Shown piece after piece: positions 1 to 11,533 of a stretch of 25,211 nucleotides of DNA (positions are counted from its first letter, which is position 1; each line of letters starts with the position of its first letter). The notes under the pieces were generated by a model. That model searched no databases. It worked only from the letters and a program-made list of their open reading frames with translations, and was not told the origin of the DNA. The stretch lies in NCBI GenBank assembly GCA_002633005.1, contig NMRA01001115.1, positions 1 through 25,211 of the forward strand, read 5' to 3'. A program made the translations under genes and the position numbers. The DNA comes from Phoronis australis. Taxonomy: Eukaryota > Phoronida > Phoronidae.

Positions 1-513
1 TGTCTGACGAAAGGGTTTAATTTTTTTCGGAAAACTAGGTTCGAAACATGAAAAGTAAATATGACCAAATTGCGGCAATCGTAGTATTATGCTGAATGCA
101 GGGTTACGTTTTCTCTTGTAAATTGTTGATCAAAATACTTTCTACACGGACCAGGTCATCTGCTCGTATTGTTGACGAGTTGCAGACATATTCGACAGTG
201 GTGCCGGGCTGTCATGTGCAAGTAGTCACATCTGGTTTAATTTGTTGATCAAGAATATTAACATCAAGCAGGCACTCACTGGGACTAACAGTTGATTTGT
301 CATTGATCTGAAAGAATAATTGATGTTATTAAATACATTTTTTATTAAAATAATAAACCAGGCTCGTAATTGAAAATAAAAATTATTTGACCATCAATTC
401 TGCTTTCATGGTTGTAATAATTCTTACGTCTGTTTCATGTGTTAGATCTCAAATATCAATCTGGACCAAGTTGAATTTTAAAATTAAAACACCTAATTCG
501 TTCGTCCAACTGA
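1..513. other. AT-rich non-coding stretch
   Basis: AT-rich sequence with no convincing exon, RNA gene or repeat boundary on either strand. It ends where the 169-bp tandem duplication begins. Confidence 0.5.
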
Positions 514-855
514 AAACATAACCTCGTTTTAGAACTCAATTTCAGTTAACTGGACAATGCAATCATAGTTATCATGTTTCTGCAGGAACCTCGTTCATCC
601 GAGGGGAAAGGTGCCAGTGCCTACTGAGAGGCGATTTTTTCGCCGAGTGAGGGCGGAAACAATCTACCTCCCGATCACCATTAAACATAACATCGTTTTA
701 GAACTCAATTTCAGTTAACTGGACAATGCAATCATAGTTATCATGTTTCTGCAGAAGCGTCTTTCATCCGAGGGGAACGTCCGGGTGCCAGTGCCTACTG
801 AGAGGCGATTTTTTCGCCGAGTGAGGGTGGGAACAATCTACCTCCCGATCACCAT
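514..855. repeat. 169-bp tandem duplication, two copies
   Basis: Copy 1 (514-682) and copy 2 (683-855) are nearly identical in direct tandem. Both start at AAACATAAC, run through a shared TTTCAGTTAACTGGACAATG segment and end at CCCGATCACCAT. Copy 2 carries a few extra bases near 778-783 and some substitutions. Each copy contains a short hairpin (GGCG, T-rich loop, CGCC). The high identity indicates a recent duplication. No reading frame runs across it, and I do not recognise the unit as a known family. Confidence 0.9.
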
Positions 856-1129
856 CAATAGCACCCCCGCCCTGTTGCAAGCTCTCATAGGCTCTGCCTC
901 AATTTAAAGTAACCTTTTGTGCTCTTAAAAATTGTCACCTGTGTGGTTACAGGTGATGTAAACTTAGAGAGATTTTTCACTAGGGGAATTTTTATACCTC
1001 GTGGGGGGAATTTCGGGTGATCTTTCAATATGTTTGAGAGGGGAATAGGGCCGATATTGGGCCCCAAATTTGAGGGATTGAGGGCCCAGTCCTTTTTGGA
1101 AAGAAAAAGCATAATGTTTCAACCCGTTG

Positions 1130-1589
1130 CAGGGGCGGATCCAGGTTTTCCAGGGTGGCAGGGCACAGGAATAAGCAGCATTTCGGCAGATGCGCGCGCC
1201 CAGCCTAAACTCTGGGGATGCAGGGGTCTTGAATTCTTGGGTTTGCGGACCTGTTGACTAAAAAAAACGGTAAACGGGGTTCATTAAGCGCCTATGCGTT
1301 GTTTATTCACCCCCCAAGACCCGCCCTGGTTGCGCACGTGTGCTAGTCAGCAATTCGCACCCGAACTCAAAAATGGGATCTGATACAATTTTAGGAGGGG
1401 CCATGCCCCCCCCTCCTAAATCCGTAGTCATGAAAACACAGCCTGGCTGCCCCATTCTCCGGTCGTTACTATATGATGCTTAACNGCATGGCCTCCCCTA
1501 AAATTCTCCCAAATTACATGTCTGACGGGCAAAATCCTGGCAAATACTCTGCCCTGCTTCCCTTACTCAAAATCCTGGATACGCCCCTG
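1130..1589 (+). mobile_element. Composite MITE, hAT-like ends
   Basis: The left end CAGGGGCGGATCCAGG (1130-1145) is matched in inverted orientation by CCTGGATACGCCCCTG (1574-1589). The right part (about 1487-1589) shares long blocks with the copy at 14268-14419, including TCTGACGG, CAAAATCCTGG and ATACTCTGCCCTGC. A minus-oriented left end of the same family (about 1384-1433, CCTAAATCCG) sits inside, so this is a nested or rearranged copy. The flanks show no target duplication. CAG-initial inverted ends are typical of hAT elements; the superfamily assignment is an inference. No transposase is present. There is an ambiguous base at 1485. Confidence 0.6.
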
Positions 1590-1599
1590 GTCATCAGTG

Positions 1600-2400
1600 T
1601 TCGTCATCAATGTTTGATGGCGATAATGATTTTGTCGTTTTAAAGTCGTCCTTAGTGTCGGCGGCGTGTTCGTCCTTGGCCTCGTCGGTGTCATGAGTGT
1701 CTTCTGACGCGATCGACGTCAGTGGTACGTGTTCCTGTTTTTGGCAATGTAAGTTTGGAAGCGATTTCATGTCAGTGGTATCCTCAATATTTACGGTTTC
1801 ATGATCTTTGTCGATGCATCAGTGTTGCTGAAGGCTGCCTGCTTGTCGTCGTCGATGCTGTTGTTTGCCGCAGTGTCGTACATTTAATGATAAAGATGAT
1901 AATGATGATGACGATGATGATGTCATTTTCATCGTCGTAGAGAGTGTCGACAAAGTCACCTGTGATAGTAGTCAGTGGGCCCTGAACTGTAGGTGGTTTG
2001 AAAGAGTTCTATGACTACTTTCTCTTGGCAATTTTATTTCAGCGTTTCCCACCTCATTCATAGGTGTGCTTTTTAGGTGTAAAAATCGCGCTTTTAAAGT
2101 TGCACATTTTTGTGTAATTTTCCAATGAATTCATTTGAGAAAATGTTGAAGTTTGAAGTTCGTTTACAATGCGTCGTATTGTATCAGACACTTAACCGGA
2201 ACAAGTACACGTTGTTGGTCACTTTAAACAAGTTGAACGAGAAAAATAGGTCAACATAGCAGTAAAAATAGGCGTCATTGAGTTGTTAGCGGTATCTTTG
2301 ATATTTGTGTCATCAGCGGTGTTTTGGTTTTCGTTATTGTCATTGGCGTCTTCGTCGGCGGTGTTCTTGCTTTCATTGTCGACCTCGCTTCTAATTTCTT
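1600..2400. repeat. Degenerate GTC/GAT-rich satellite region
   Basis: A low-complexity region built from diverged GTC, GTT and GAT triplets, with a purer GAT run at about 1888-1922. A block at 1811-1860 (GCATCAG, AAGGCTGCCT, GTCGTCGTCGATG) recurs at 12761-12805, so the two regions share an origin. Reading frames here are by-products of the triplet pattern and show no domain. Confidence 0.6.
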
Positions 2401-2879
2401 CATTCGATTTCGTGAAGCTTAGCCCCTGAGGGCGCTTTAGTTGATGAATCAGTTAGTTAGAAAGACAATTGCGGATGGTGACTCAAGAGTTCACTATGCA
2501 CAAGCCAAGTCTTCGCAACTCTAACTGGGGCATTGGAACAAACATTACGTTGGACGCTTTGTTTGAGTGGACCCGTGTACGTTCGGTGGACGTGTATCAT
2601 TCAAGGGGAAACGTGACATAATTTTTACTAAATTAGTGCTTTCTAATAGTGTTCAAGTTGCAATTGCTGAAGATTTGCGCACGTGTATCAAAAGTGCATA
2701 CATGTACAACGAGAGCCTGAACGCCAGTACAATCCATTCACACGTATGTGTGGACCAGCCTCAATAAATCTTCCAAAAGAATACATGCTAACGTAAAACT
2801 TGAAACATACCATCCACCGAGTGTTTGCTGAAGTGAACGTTCAGTAGGTTCTAATGTAAGATTTTGCCGCGCTGTGATC
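2401..2879. other. Intergenic, 3' of the LRR-Ig gene
   Basis: No supported gene. A 66-codon plus-strand frame at 2567-2767 has no recognisable domain and no splice context, and is probably chance. Confidence 0.4.
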
Positions 2880-2885
2880 TTTATT
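2880..2885 (-). promoter_or_regulatory. Candidate polyadenylation signal of LRR-Ig gene
   Basis: The plus-strand TTTATT reads AATAAA on the minus strand and lies about 87 bases past the stop codon of the LRR-Ig receptor. Position and sequence fit a 3'-end processing signal. Hexamers of this kind also occur by chance in AT-rich DNA. Confidence 0.5.
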
Positions 2886-2971
2886 ACAACAGAAAACAAC
2901 AAATTCATAATTCATTTATAAAGTAATCGTAAATGAGAAACATACATTCACAGATACAAATGTCAAATATC

Positions 2972-5759
2972 TTAAATTCGAGTGTCTGCAAGTTGACCCT
3001 GATTTGTCACAGCATTAGTAGTGGACTCGTTGGACGGGGCGTTGTATCGACGTACGATATATACCGACAAAATGACACCTAAAGCTACTGCACACGCTAC
3101 CACACCACCCGCGATCCCTCCTATCAGATACACTTCGGAAGGCAAGCCACTGCGACTTGTGTCGACTTGCTCAACCTCACTTTTCTTTTCACCTTTAATG
3201 AGCTTTGCACTTGTTAACTGCATCATAACATTTGAAGCTGTACAGCTGTAGTTGCCCTCAAGAAAATTGTCTGCGGGAATATTCGAAACTCCGACCGATT
3301 TGGCTTCGGTAAAATTGATTTGAGAAGAACAATTAATGTCATTTCCTCCAGGGTCTTTGATTACTATACTTGAAGGTGGATCTCCATAAGACGTGCACTG
3401 GATGAGCACCTTCTTGTCGTTATGTTTGACTTCTATTACCGGATAACTGAGCGAACGACATACAACATCAAGGGATAAGAAAGATTCAATGGTAGGGCGA
3501 GTTTTATTGGGAGAATCGCATGTAGGGATGTCATATGTGAGTCTGGGATTTCTGTAGTAGTAGTAGACCCAAAGCTGTAAGGGATAGACCAAGCAGTTGC
3601 AGTGCAGTGGATTGCTAGATACAAACAGTTTTAGCGGCTTTTTTCGGCTAGCTACCTTTCCCAATATGTCTAGTGGTAAAACTTTTATACTGTTATTACG
3701 AAGATAGAAGTATCGCAATCTGGTCAGTAGATTCATGATCCCATCCTCAATTCCTGTTATGCCACAATTATTCATTTCAAGATGTTCCAACGACGTAAGA
3801 GAACGAAACAAATACTGACTTACTATTCGAATTCTATTTCCAGACAGACGAAGGTACCGTAAAAAAATCAACTGATCAAAGGCATGTTCATCTATGTGCT
3901 CAATTTGGGCATATGCCATATATAACGTACGAATATTCGGCAGCCCTGAGAGTGTTTTGTTTGTTACAGAACCAAGGTTGTTATAGCTTAAGTCCAGAAA
4001 CGTTAACGTGATTGTTTTGGTGATCGCCAAGTTTTCGATATTGTTATTCTCTATTCCAAGTCGTATGATGTTACTTGGTAACATGTTATTACTAATGTGC
4101 ACTATCCCGTTTCCTGTAAGATGGAGCACTCTAAGTAACTTCAGTTCAATAAATGCATTTCTTGAAAGTGACACAATCTCGTTGTGCGACAGGTTTAAAC
4201 TCATTAGAGATCCGAGTCCTTCAAGCATGAAGCCAGATATGTATTTCAATTTATTTCTAGCGAGAACGAGAAACTTAAGCCGAGGAAGCAACTGAAAAGG
4301 TTGATCACTAAGGTCAGATATGTTACACCACGATAGGTCAAGGTTTGTGATGTTCCAAAAATTCCAAACAAACGTTTGTGAAATTTTAAAATGTTCAAAG
4401 TTTCCTTTCAGCTTCAGTTTTCTGACATTTGTGAGATATGATGAGTTAAATGTAAAGTTTACATTTGTTACTTCCAAAATGACATCATCACAGTTAATAG
4501 AGGTAAAAATGTCCAGCGTACCTACTTCATTACCGTCCATTTCTAAGCGCGTGAGACGTTTTGGGCCTAAGAAATCTACAGAATTTATCACCTTGATTTT
4601 ATTGCCACGCAAGCCAAGAATTGTGAGACTCGTTAAGTCTTCAAAAGTTCGGTCTCCAAGTGAATGTATACCGTTGAAGTTTAGATACAGTTTGCGTATT
4701 TTTGTTAGACCTACAAATGTCCCGCGATTCAAGAAAGTAATTCGGTTATAAGATAGGAATAAATTCAACAGATCTCTCATATGATAAAACGACTTTTCTT
4801 CTATTTCTTCTATTCTGTTGGCTGTCAGACTAAGAGTTTGCAATGATTCCAGATAAATGAACGTGTCTTTCTTCACCAGGGGCAGCCAGTTTCCGCGTAG
4901 CATAAGCCATTTAACAGACGAGAGAGTAAAAAATGCACCGTTTTCAAATTTTGAAACTTTGTTAAATGACAGATCAACACGCACTGTTTGATTGGATAGG
5001 AAATACTCGGCTTCAACTATACCCAAATGGTTTTGCCGCAAATCCAAGTACTCCATTCTAGCGAGCACCAGACCACGAACCGCGCTTATAGAATTGTTTC
5101 TCAAAATTAATGTTTTTAAATTCTCTAGTCCGTCAAAAACATTTCTTGTGCAGTGCTCCTAAATGGTTGTTTTCGAGCTGAAGATGTAACAAACTGTTCA
5201 AGCACCTAAACGTCCCATTTTCTATCCAAGAAATGTCATTGTTTCCAGTATCTAATCTTTCAAGACTTTGCAAGCTATCGCCAAAAGAATTGCCATCCAG
5301 CGAAGCAATAGTGTTGTTTCTCAAACGTAAAACTTTTATCAAAGGCATGTCTGCAAATATGTCTTTTGACAAAAAGGATAAGCGATTACTTGTTAGATCT
5401 AGATATTCCAAGCTAACCAAGCCAGAAAAAGTTTTGCTTGTCAGTTCACTTATTCTGTTGTTCCTCAAATCCAGCCATTTTAATTCAGTTAAGACAGAAA
5501 AAAGTCTGTCGGCGAGACCAGTTATTAGGTTCTTCCCAAGAATTAGTTGCTTCACTTTTGACAAAGGGGTGAAAGCGTCACTCCGAATCTGATAGATTCC
5601 ACAGTTCCACAAGTCCACAGTTGCGACGTTCGCCAAGTTCAGCATTTCCTCCATGGTCAGCACCTTTTCTCTCCGGTGCACACAGACACTGGAAGAGACT
5701 GTCCGCAAAATAGTACTAAGCGCCACCAATAGGAGCATACATCCTCTCGTCACAGCCAT
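2972..5759 (-). CDS. LRR-Ig transmembrane receptor, one frameshift
   Basis: Predicted single-pass surface receptor or adhesion protein, about 928 residues after allowing for one frameshift. I place the start at the ATG at 5757-5759, because it directly precedes a signal peptide (hydrophobic core LLLVALSTIL); the slightly longer upstream frame begins with GTG. About 26 tandem LRRs follow (LxxLxLxxNxI with F at the repeat end), interrupted by an irregular, N-glycosylation-rich segment (4424-4498). An LRRCT cap follows with cysteines near residues 720, 722, 747 and 767, then one Ig-like domain with its cysteine pair near 788 and 839 (YSCTASN), a membrane helix near 876-902 and a short tail ending DTRI. 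No TIR or ITIM is present. The frame breaks at 5135-5139: upstream it stops after HKKCF, and one base fewer gives CFDGLENLK, a perfect LRR continuation. No introns are visible. The architecture matches the LRR-Ig proteins expanded in amphioxus and echinoderms; the ligand is unknown. It could be a pseudogene or carry a sequencing error. Confidence 0.92.
5135..5139 (-). other. Frameshift site in LRR-Ig gene
   Basis: The plus strand has AAAAA (minus TTTTT). Upstream of it the frame reads NNHLGALHKKCF then TGA. Downstream, the other frame reads DGLENLKTLILRNN without any stop for about 720 codons. Removing one T restores the LRR consensus spacing exactly, which places the lesion in this run. Confidence 0.85.
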
Positions 5760-5951
5760 TGGAGGGGAAATGGTCGGCACACACTCTTCCACGGTTTCTG
5801 AATAGACTAGAGACTTGCTATTACAGCGCCTCTCTTGTCAGCACTGTTAAACTGTTACAGAATGGAGTAGAGTTTTCCTGCCTAGACTTGTAGCTGCCAC
5901 ATCATCTAGCATTTGGATCTGGAACCAGCCAATTTGCAAACAAGCGTTATA

Positions 5952-5956
<5 letters not shown>

Positions 5957-5990
<34 letters not shown>
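5957..5990. repeat. (TA)n microsatellite
   Basis: About 17 uninterrupted TA dinucleotides, roughly 200 bp upstream of the start codon of the LRR-Ig gene. It lies in the probable promoter or 5' flank, though no regulatory role can be read from the sequence. Confidence 0.95.
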
Positions 5991-5994
<4 letters not shown>

Positions 5995-6009
5995 GCATAT
6001 AATGCGCGC

Positions 6010-8235
6010 ATTTGGGCAAATGCGCCTATAATCGAAACAATGCGTTCTTTTCCAATTGAAAGAGAATTGTTTACTCAAGTGTTTCGCATATGCACCCATG
6101 CGCCTGAATTTCGCTTACAAGTGCAGGCGGATGTCCTTGTAGGCTACAGACGCATGCCTTGCTGTGAATACATGCAAACATAGATTATAGACAACAGATT
6201 CGCAACTCCGGCATATCCTTACGTGCTGAGTTGAACTCTCCTGACCTATCTGCTNGAATTTTGTTTTCGTCATAAACGTTCGTTTGAAAGGCTTAAGTTT
6301 AGAAATGTTAGGACTTAAGGCGGAAATTTAACAAACAATATGTCCGCTTACAAAAAAATTAACATTGAGGAATAAAAACAACCTTTACACCCCGCTGGTG
6401 TTCCTGTTCCATGTTTTCAAAGAAGTTGGTTGCATTTTCATAGACGGCAGTCGAGAGATTTTGTGCGGCATATATTCGACATGAAATGAGTGTGTAACCT
6501 GCTATTGAATTGCGAGATAGATTTTGACTGGTCCGGGTGCTTATTTATGAAGTATTAATGTAATGTTTATTTATGTTAAAGGTTTTACCAGCGTTCTATT
6601 TATTTGTACACGAATGTGAATGTGTTGAAATCTCTGATCCAAATCCTGGCCAAATGTGCGCATTCTGCTGAGACCAACCGTCTGATCAGGGCCAGCGAAG
6701 AGTAATTTGGTTAATTCGCACACTAGGCTATAGCTGAACTTCCTCGTAAGGACAGGAGTTTACGAGTCACTACCTTTGGAAGAAATTTAGCACATAATTT
6801 TCGTCAAAAAGTTTACCAGATAGTTTTCATCAAAACGGAGAAAACAAAAAATGGATTTGTGAAGACAGGATTAAGACTAAGTAGTAGAGTCTCTTAAAAA
6901 CCTTCATCTTCGAAGTGCCTTGAACAAATGTATAAAGTCTTATTGCTGAAACAACTGCCATTCACGTTGACACAAGAAGTAAGGTTTTCTTCCCACAGCC
7001 GATTATAGGGTCTTCAGATGGTATGGAGGCGAATTCCTTTGCATTTCGCGTGTGTGGCTGAACAACCGGCCACACAGTAGCCGACCATGATTAGCAAACG
7101 ACGTACTTGCCGGAAATTGCACCAGATAATTTAGCCAGATGTCGCCAGTGAATAATGACGTAAGGGCTTGTGCGTAAGGTCACAGATTTCGTCCATTGAA
7201 AGTATACGGAGTTGGCGGTCCATGTACTATAGTCTATGATGCAAATGAATAGTCCTCGACATAATCTTGCCTGTGCGAAACATTTGGCAGTGCATTTCCT
7301 AGATTGTAACTCATATAATACGTTTTGTTAGGCTCACTTATGAATTTCATGTCACTTGGAGGTATAACAGATAATAGTCCAGTTCTTTCGCTAATTTCAT
7401 GTCACTTGGAGGGATAACAGATAACAGTCCAGTTCTTTCGCTAATTTTCCCAAAATTGCTGTTTTGTATTTGTAGAGAAATGCTGCCGTACATTATTAGT
7501 TGAACCAGAGCTGAATAGAGTATATTGTTTGGAGGGGAAATTAAGGAAATTATTGATTGATTTAATTAGACCATTGAATTAACCTTCCCAGCAAAACCAG
7601 TAAAATGACAACAGTTTTCATCTGAAAAACAAACTAAGTACTTACGATTAAGTTGCAAACTATTACATGCACGTTCAGTATGCATACTTCTAGGCGTATT
7701 ATGCGAGCGTATAATTCGCAAAATTCTTCACTACATTCCACGAGTCAAAAAGATAAAAGTAGTTAAAACAAATAAATGGTATGCGCCTATATCCGGAGCA
7801 TAAAAGTCAAGCATGGATTTACTCTAGTAGTTCGCGTATGCGCCTGATTGGGGATATAGGCATGGTTTCGAAAATAGACACATGAGTCTAAATACGCGCA
7901 TATATAATGGTATCGCTGTTGGTTTGCGACTGACTTATCTATCAAGTTCACTCACAAAAGTCACTGTCTGACCCCAATAAGATAGTTAAACATCATTGAA
8001 AAGCTGACGTCTTCACGTCTTTTCCTGAAATCAAGTTCGGTGTCTTTGCCTTTCCTGTGCGCTTAAAATAAAAGTAAAAATAAAAATAAAATACTCGTCA
8101 TGTGTAACGAGTATGATTTGGCTTAGTTGTTGACCGTTCAGCGTATACTGCGGAGCTATCGCAAAACCCTGTAATTGAGCGCGTGCGCCTAATTTTGGAG
8201 CTGCGCCTAATTTCAGAGCTTAGACGCATGCGTCC
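6010..8235. repeat. Region with recurring TGCGCCT motifs
   Basis: TGCGCCTA or TGCGCCTG occurs on the plus strand at 6021, 6099, 7782, 7839, 8184 and 8202, often next to GCAT/ATGC palindromes, and once more at 22375. The unit resembles the remains of a dispersed repeat with short inverted ends, but no complete element or target duplication could be delimited. There is no supported gene in this interval; one ambiguous base lies at 6255. Confidence 0.45.
7343..7442. repeat. 50-bp tandem duplication
   Basis: AATTTCATGTCACTTGGAGG starts at 7343 and again at 7393, and both copies end at CAGTTCTTTCGCT. Only two substitutions separate the units (GTATAAC/GGATAAC and ATAAT/ATAAC), so the duplication is young. 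Confidence 0.9.
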
Positions 8236-8239
8236 TATG

Positions 8240-10149
8240 AGAAGCACTTTGGTTGAACTTGCCCTTATTATCATGCTCCGGTTAAAAGAGCACCTTAAAT
8301 GCTTTTCAAAAACATGAATTTTTAGTTTGCAAGTGAAAATAGTGCAACTTCTTTTGACTGACATAGTGAACCTGTACTTCATTTGCATAGAGACATGTCG
8401 ATTTGTCACGGAAGAAACTGAACTTGATTTGCATAGACACAGGTCAACTAGTTTACAAAACATTTTAACGTTTTGTTTTGAAAAACATTAATTAAATAAC
8501 GTAACATATAGATGTAATTGACGTCGTGATCTAAGAGTTACACATACATTGCACTTCCATTTTATCGATGATCAAAGCTGAAGCCTTTAGATGAAATTAT
8601 GATTTCTCAGAAACATTCAAGGAGGGCCTTTGATCGGAAAGTCAGGGTGGGCTTGTACATGGATCCCGCATGTAGAACTTTGGAGCATGCACCTATTTAC
8701 ATGTACATAACGTTTGAATAGAAACATCGTGCAAAATACGCGTTATTTCGCACATTGGCACGTTTTCTTATTTGTCGGATTTCACGGTTAGTGGGCTCGT
8801 TACCTCGCTACTTACAATTTCCGTAAAATTGCTTTTATTGCCGGCATTGATCCTTCAATGAGTTCAATGAGAACGTATTTCTGTTATTCCTTCAATGTAA
8901 TGAATCTATAAGACACTCCCGATCTTTTGTAAACCAAGAGGTAAATCACCAAGAAGTAAATTAAAGCTCAGACTGATTTCATAAGCGGACTTATTGGAGT
9001 CAACGTCCGTTGCATGAAACAATTGCAATATAGGGACTTGACTATGTTCCCTAAATTTTCAACGCATTTGGAGTCAGTTTACTCACTAATGCTAAATTTT
9101 TATTTCACTTCATTTTAATTGTGAGCTCCTCTTTTACTTAAATGTTATTTTCTATTGTCAGAAAACCGAGCCCTTATTTCAAGTAAATTAAATAGGAACC
9201 AAGTTGTTTAATTAGGTTCATTGCACGACAAGCTTCCTATTAATTTTCAGTGATTTTAACAACTTCTAGTTTACTTTGATCGGTATACATCAAAACTAAA
9301 ACTTGACGTGGAAATGAAGATAAAATAGCAGAAGGAAAGACAATAAGCGTTTACACATTAAGCCCCCTCCCCTACAGACCTCACCGAAAAAACGCAATTG
9401 GCGTTGATTTTACAAATTTCCCGGAAGTGTTCTTTCCACTCTTAAATCCGTCTGTGAATTCACTTAAGATTATCCCAAACCTTCATTCTCACTCATATAT
9501 CGAAAAACCGGGCTATGGTCGACAGTAAAAGTATACACTTTCAGAAAGAAAAAAATTATGAAAATATGTTTTGTATTCGTGTGCCACTATTATTATTACA
9601 TCACCAACTTTTTAAATCAAAGTTTCATTTTTAAGAAAGGTACATTCATAGTAAAATACCCTCTTAGTCGATTTTAATGAAACCCTTTTTAATGAAAACT
9701 TCACAGTTTTGCCTCAAAACGCTGATAGAAATTTTCGATTACTCATGAACAGATGCCGTATTTGTCTGTTTCACGATACACAAAAAACAAGGTGTTTAAA
9801 AGGAAAACCTTTACAGCGTTTTAAGACTGATAAATAAGTATTAAATTAGGAAAATTTGGTGAAATGCACCGAGTCGTTTTCGAGAACTCGTGTTCCTAAA
9901 TTCAATTCAAGTCGAAGCCGAGAAAAAGCCAGAAAAGTTACGAATCATGAAAATCTGAAGGGTTCCGATTCATTATTCGGTGAAAACTTGTTTCGCTGTG
10001 AACATTCACTCGTATTGTCAACTGAATTGACAGTGCGTAATTAACTTAATTATCACTGATTTTGTTAAGCCGGTTGACAATGACTCGAGTGAAACTTGGT
10101 TAGGGGAGGAGTTTATTTCCTGACATATTAAAATAGGCCAGCAGCATTA
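8240..10149. other. AT-rich intergenic stretch
   Basis: Long AT-rich sequence without a convincing gene, splice-bounded exon or defined repeat on either strand. Confidence 0.45.
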
Positions 10150-10502
10150 CCGGTCATTTCCGTAGATAAGCCCATGGGCGTGTATTCGGAAAATGAAAAA
10201 TTTCAGGCGTTTTAGCGACACCAAATAAAGGGAACGTGTAAACGGAAAGCCATAGTTTTGCTTTACTTGACACTCTTTTACTTAAATCTGCGTTTAATAA
10301 GTGCATAGTTCGCGAACGCCTTGTTCGTTTTTATAAATGATAAATACTCCGCAAAAATGAGTTTGTAACAAAAAGTTGATGCTGAGTGGGCTTTTAAGAG
10401 GACAATTTCCAAATAAACGTCCCACGGTCTGGACGCTTGACCGGCACCACAAGCTGTAACACCAAATAAACGCCCATGGGCGATTCATTTACGGAAAACC
10501 CC
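10150..10502. mobile_element. Candidate MITE with palindromic inverted ends
   Basis: The left end (10150-10190) contains TTTCCGTAGATAAGCCCATG; the right end (10462-10502) contains CGCCCATGGGCG then ATTTACGGAAAA. In inverted orientation the ends share TTTCCGTA, GCCCATGGGCG and TATT-GG over about 35 bp. CCAAATAAA-type words recur inside (10229 and 10411 area). No coding capacity is seen, and I could not settle a target-site duplication, so the boundaries are approximate. Confidence 0.45.
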
Positions 10503-11533
10503 GATAGTACACACATACCGAAGCACGCGCCGGGGAGACTGAAAGAAACTGAGTACGAAATGTGGAATAGAAATCGAGTATCTGGGGTGAAAGCCTACCC
10601 GATAGGATAACATATGATTTAGATGGGCAACAAAATTTTTGTAGCTACTAGTTTTACTAATCACAATCATAAGCAAGTTAATATTAAGTTTAAATTTGCT
10701 TCTCGATGTAAAGTGCTTGACATAATCATCGGGTAGTATCCGGCCCTAGCCGTGTTGCGTAGATGACGATTAGAAGAGACTTTATGTTATTCATCGGCAT
10801 TGAAAGCGCGTGGTCTCTACACCATAGGGTAACCCGGGAGTCCAGAAATAAATGTCTATGCCTAGACCAAGCCATACAGCATTGAGAGAGCTTTCCAAAA
10901 GTACCAGTGGCGGGAAATTGGGCATCGCGTTTGTAAGTGCACAGGCGGCCCGAAAGTTGCGGGGCCGAGGATGTAGACCTTCTGTTCAGAAAATCTTTCG
11001 GTGGACAAAAAAACGGGAACGTGTATCCCCCTTCGTCTGCTACCGGTCCTAGCTCCTGGACTCAATCGTTCCTCTCGCTTCACACTGTTGCTGTTTCATT
11101 TTGCTTGTGGCAGCCAAGGAGGGGGGCGGGCCCCCTGCCCACCCCGCCCCCCTAAATCCGCCTATGAATAGTGCGTGTGGAGGCCTTAAAATCGACCAAA
11201 AAACAGCAGAAAATGGGGTTGTTATTAGCTACTTTCGTGTACTTTCTAGCATAGTATGGATTTTCAAATAAACAAAATACCAAATATCAACTCACCAACT
11301 GTGTGGGTTTCGCACTTAACGGCAATTTTCCAACATGCACGAAACTACAGAGAAACACTTAACACACCTTGCTCGAACATTGCTTGCCTCCGGAACTGTG
11401 GCTAAGACAATGAGAACACCTTAGCCAGTCCATTATCAAATGAGTTCGACACGCCGTAGTACATATGAACATACATCGAATGATGCTAAATTCAAAAGCA
11501 TTGCCACCCGTACAGTAATAGACTCAACCAGGA
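10503..11533. other. Intergenic, includes a probable MITE end
   Basis: No supported gene. A G/C-rich patch at about 11117-11166 ends in CCTAAATCCGCC, which resembles an inverted copy of the CAGNGGCGGAT family end. A CAGTGGCGG at 10905 could be its partner, but the flanks give no target duplication. Confidence 0.35.

Noticed and set aside
4320-4751. 143-codon plus-strand frame inside the LRR-Ig gene
   Set aside because: Shadow of the minus-strand LRR coding sequence.
5760-5792. N-terminal extension of the LRR-Ig frame
   Set aside because: It would begin at GTG; the ATG at 5757-5759 directly precedes the signal peptide and is the better start.
8098-8463. 121-codon minus-strand open frame
   Set aside because: Ser/Arg/Thr-rich translation produced partly by the TGCGCCTAA repeats, with no domain, splice context or start support.
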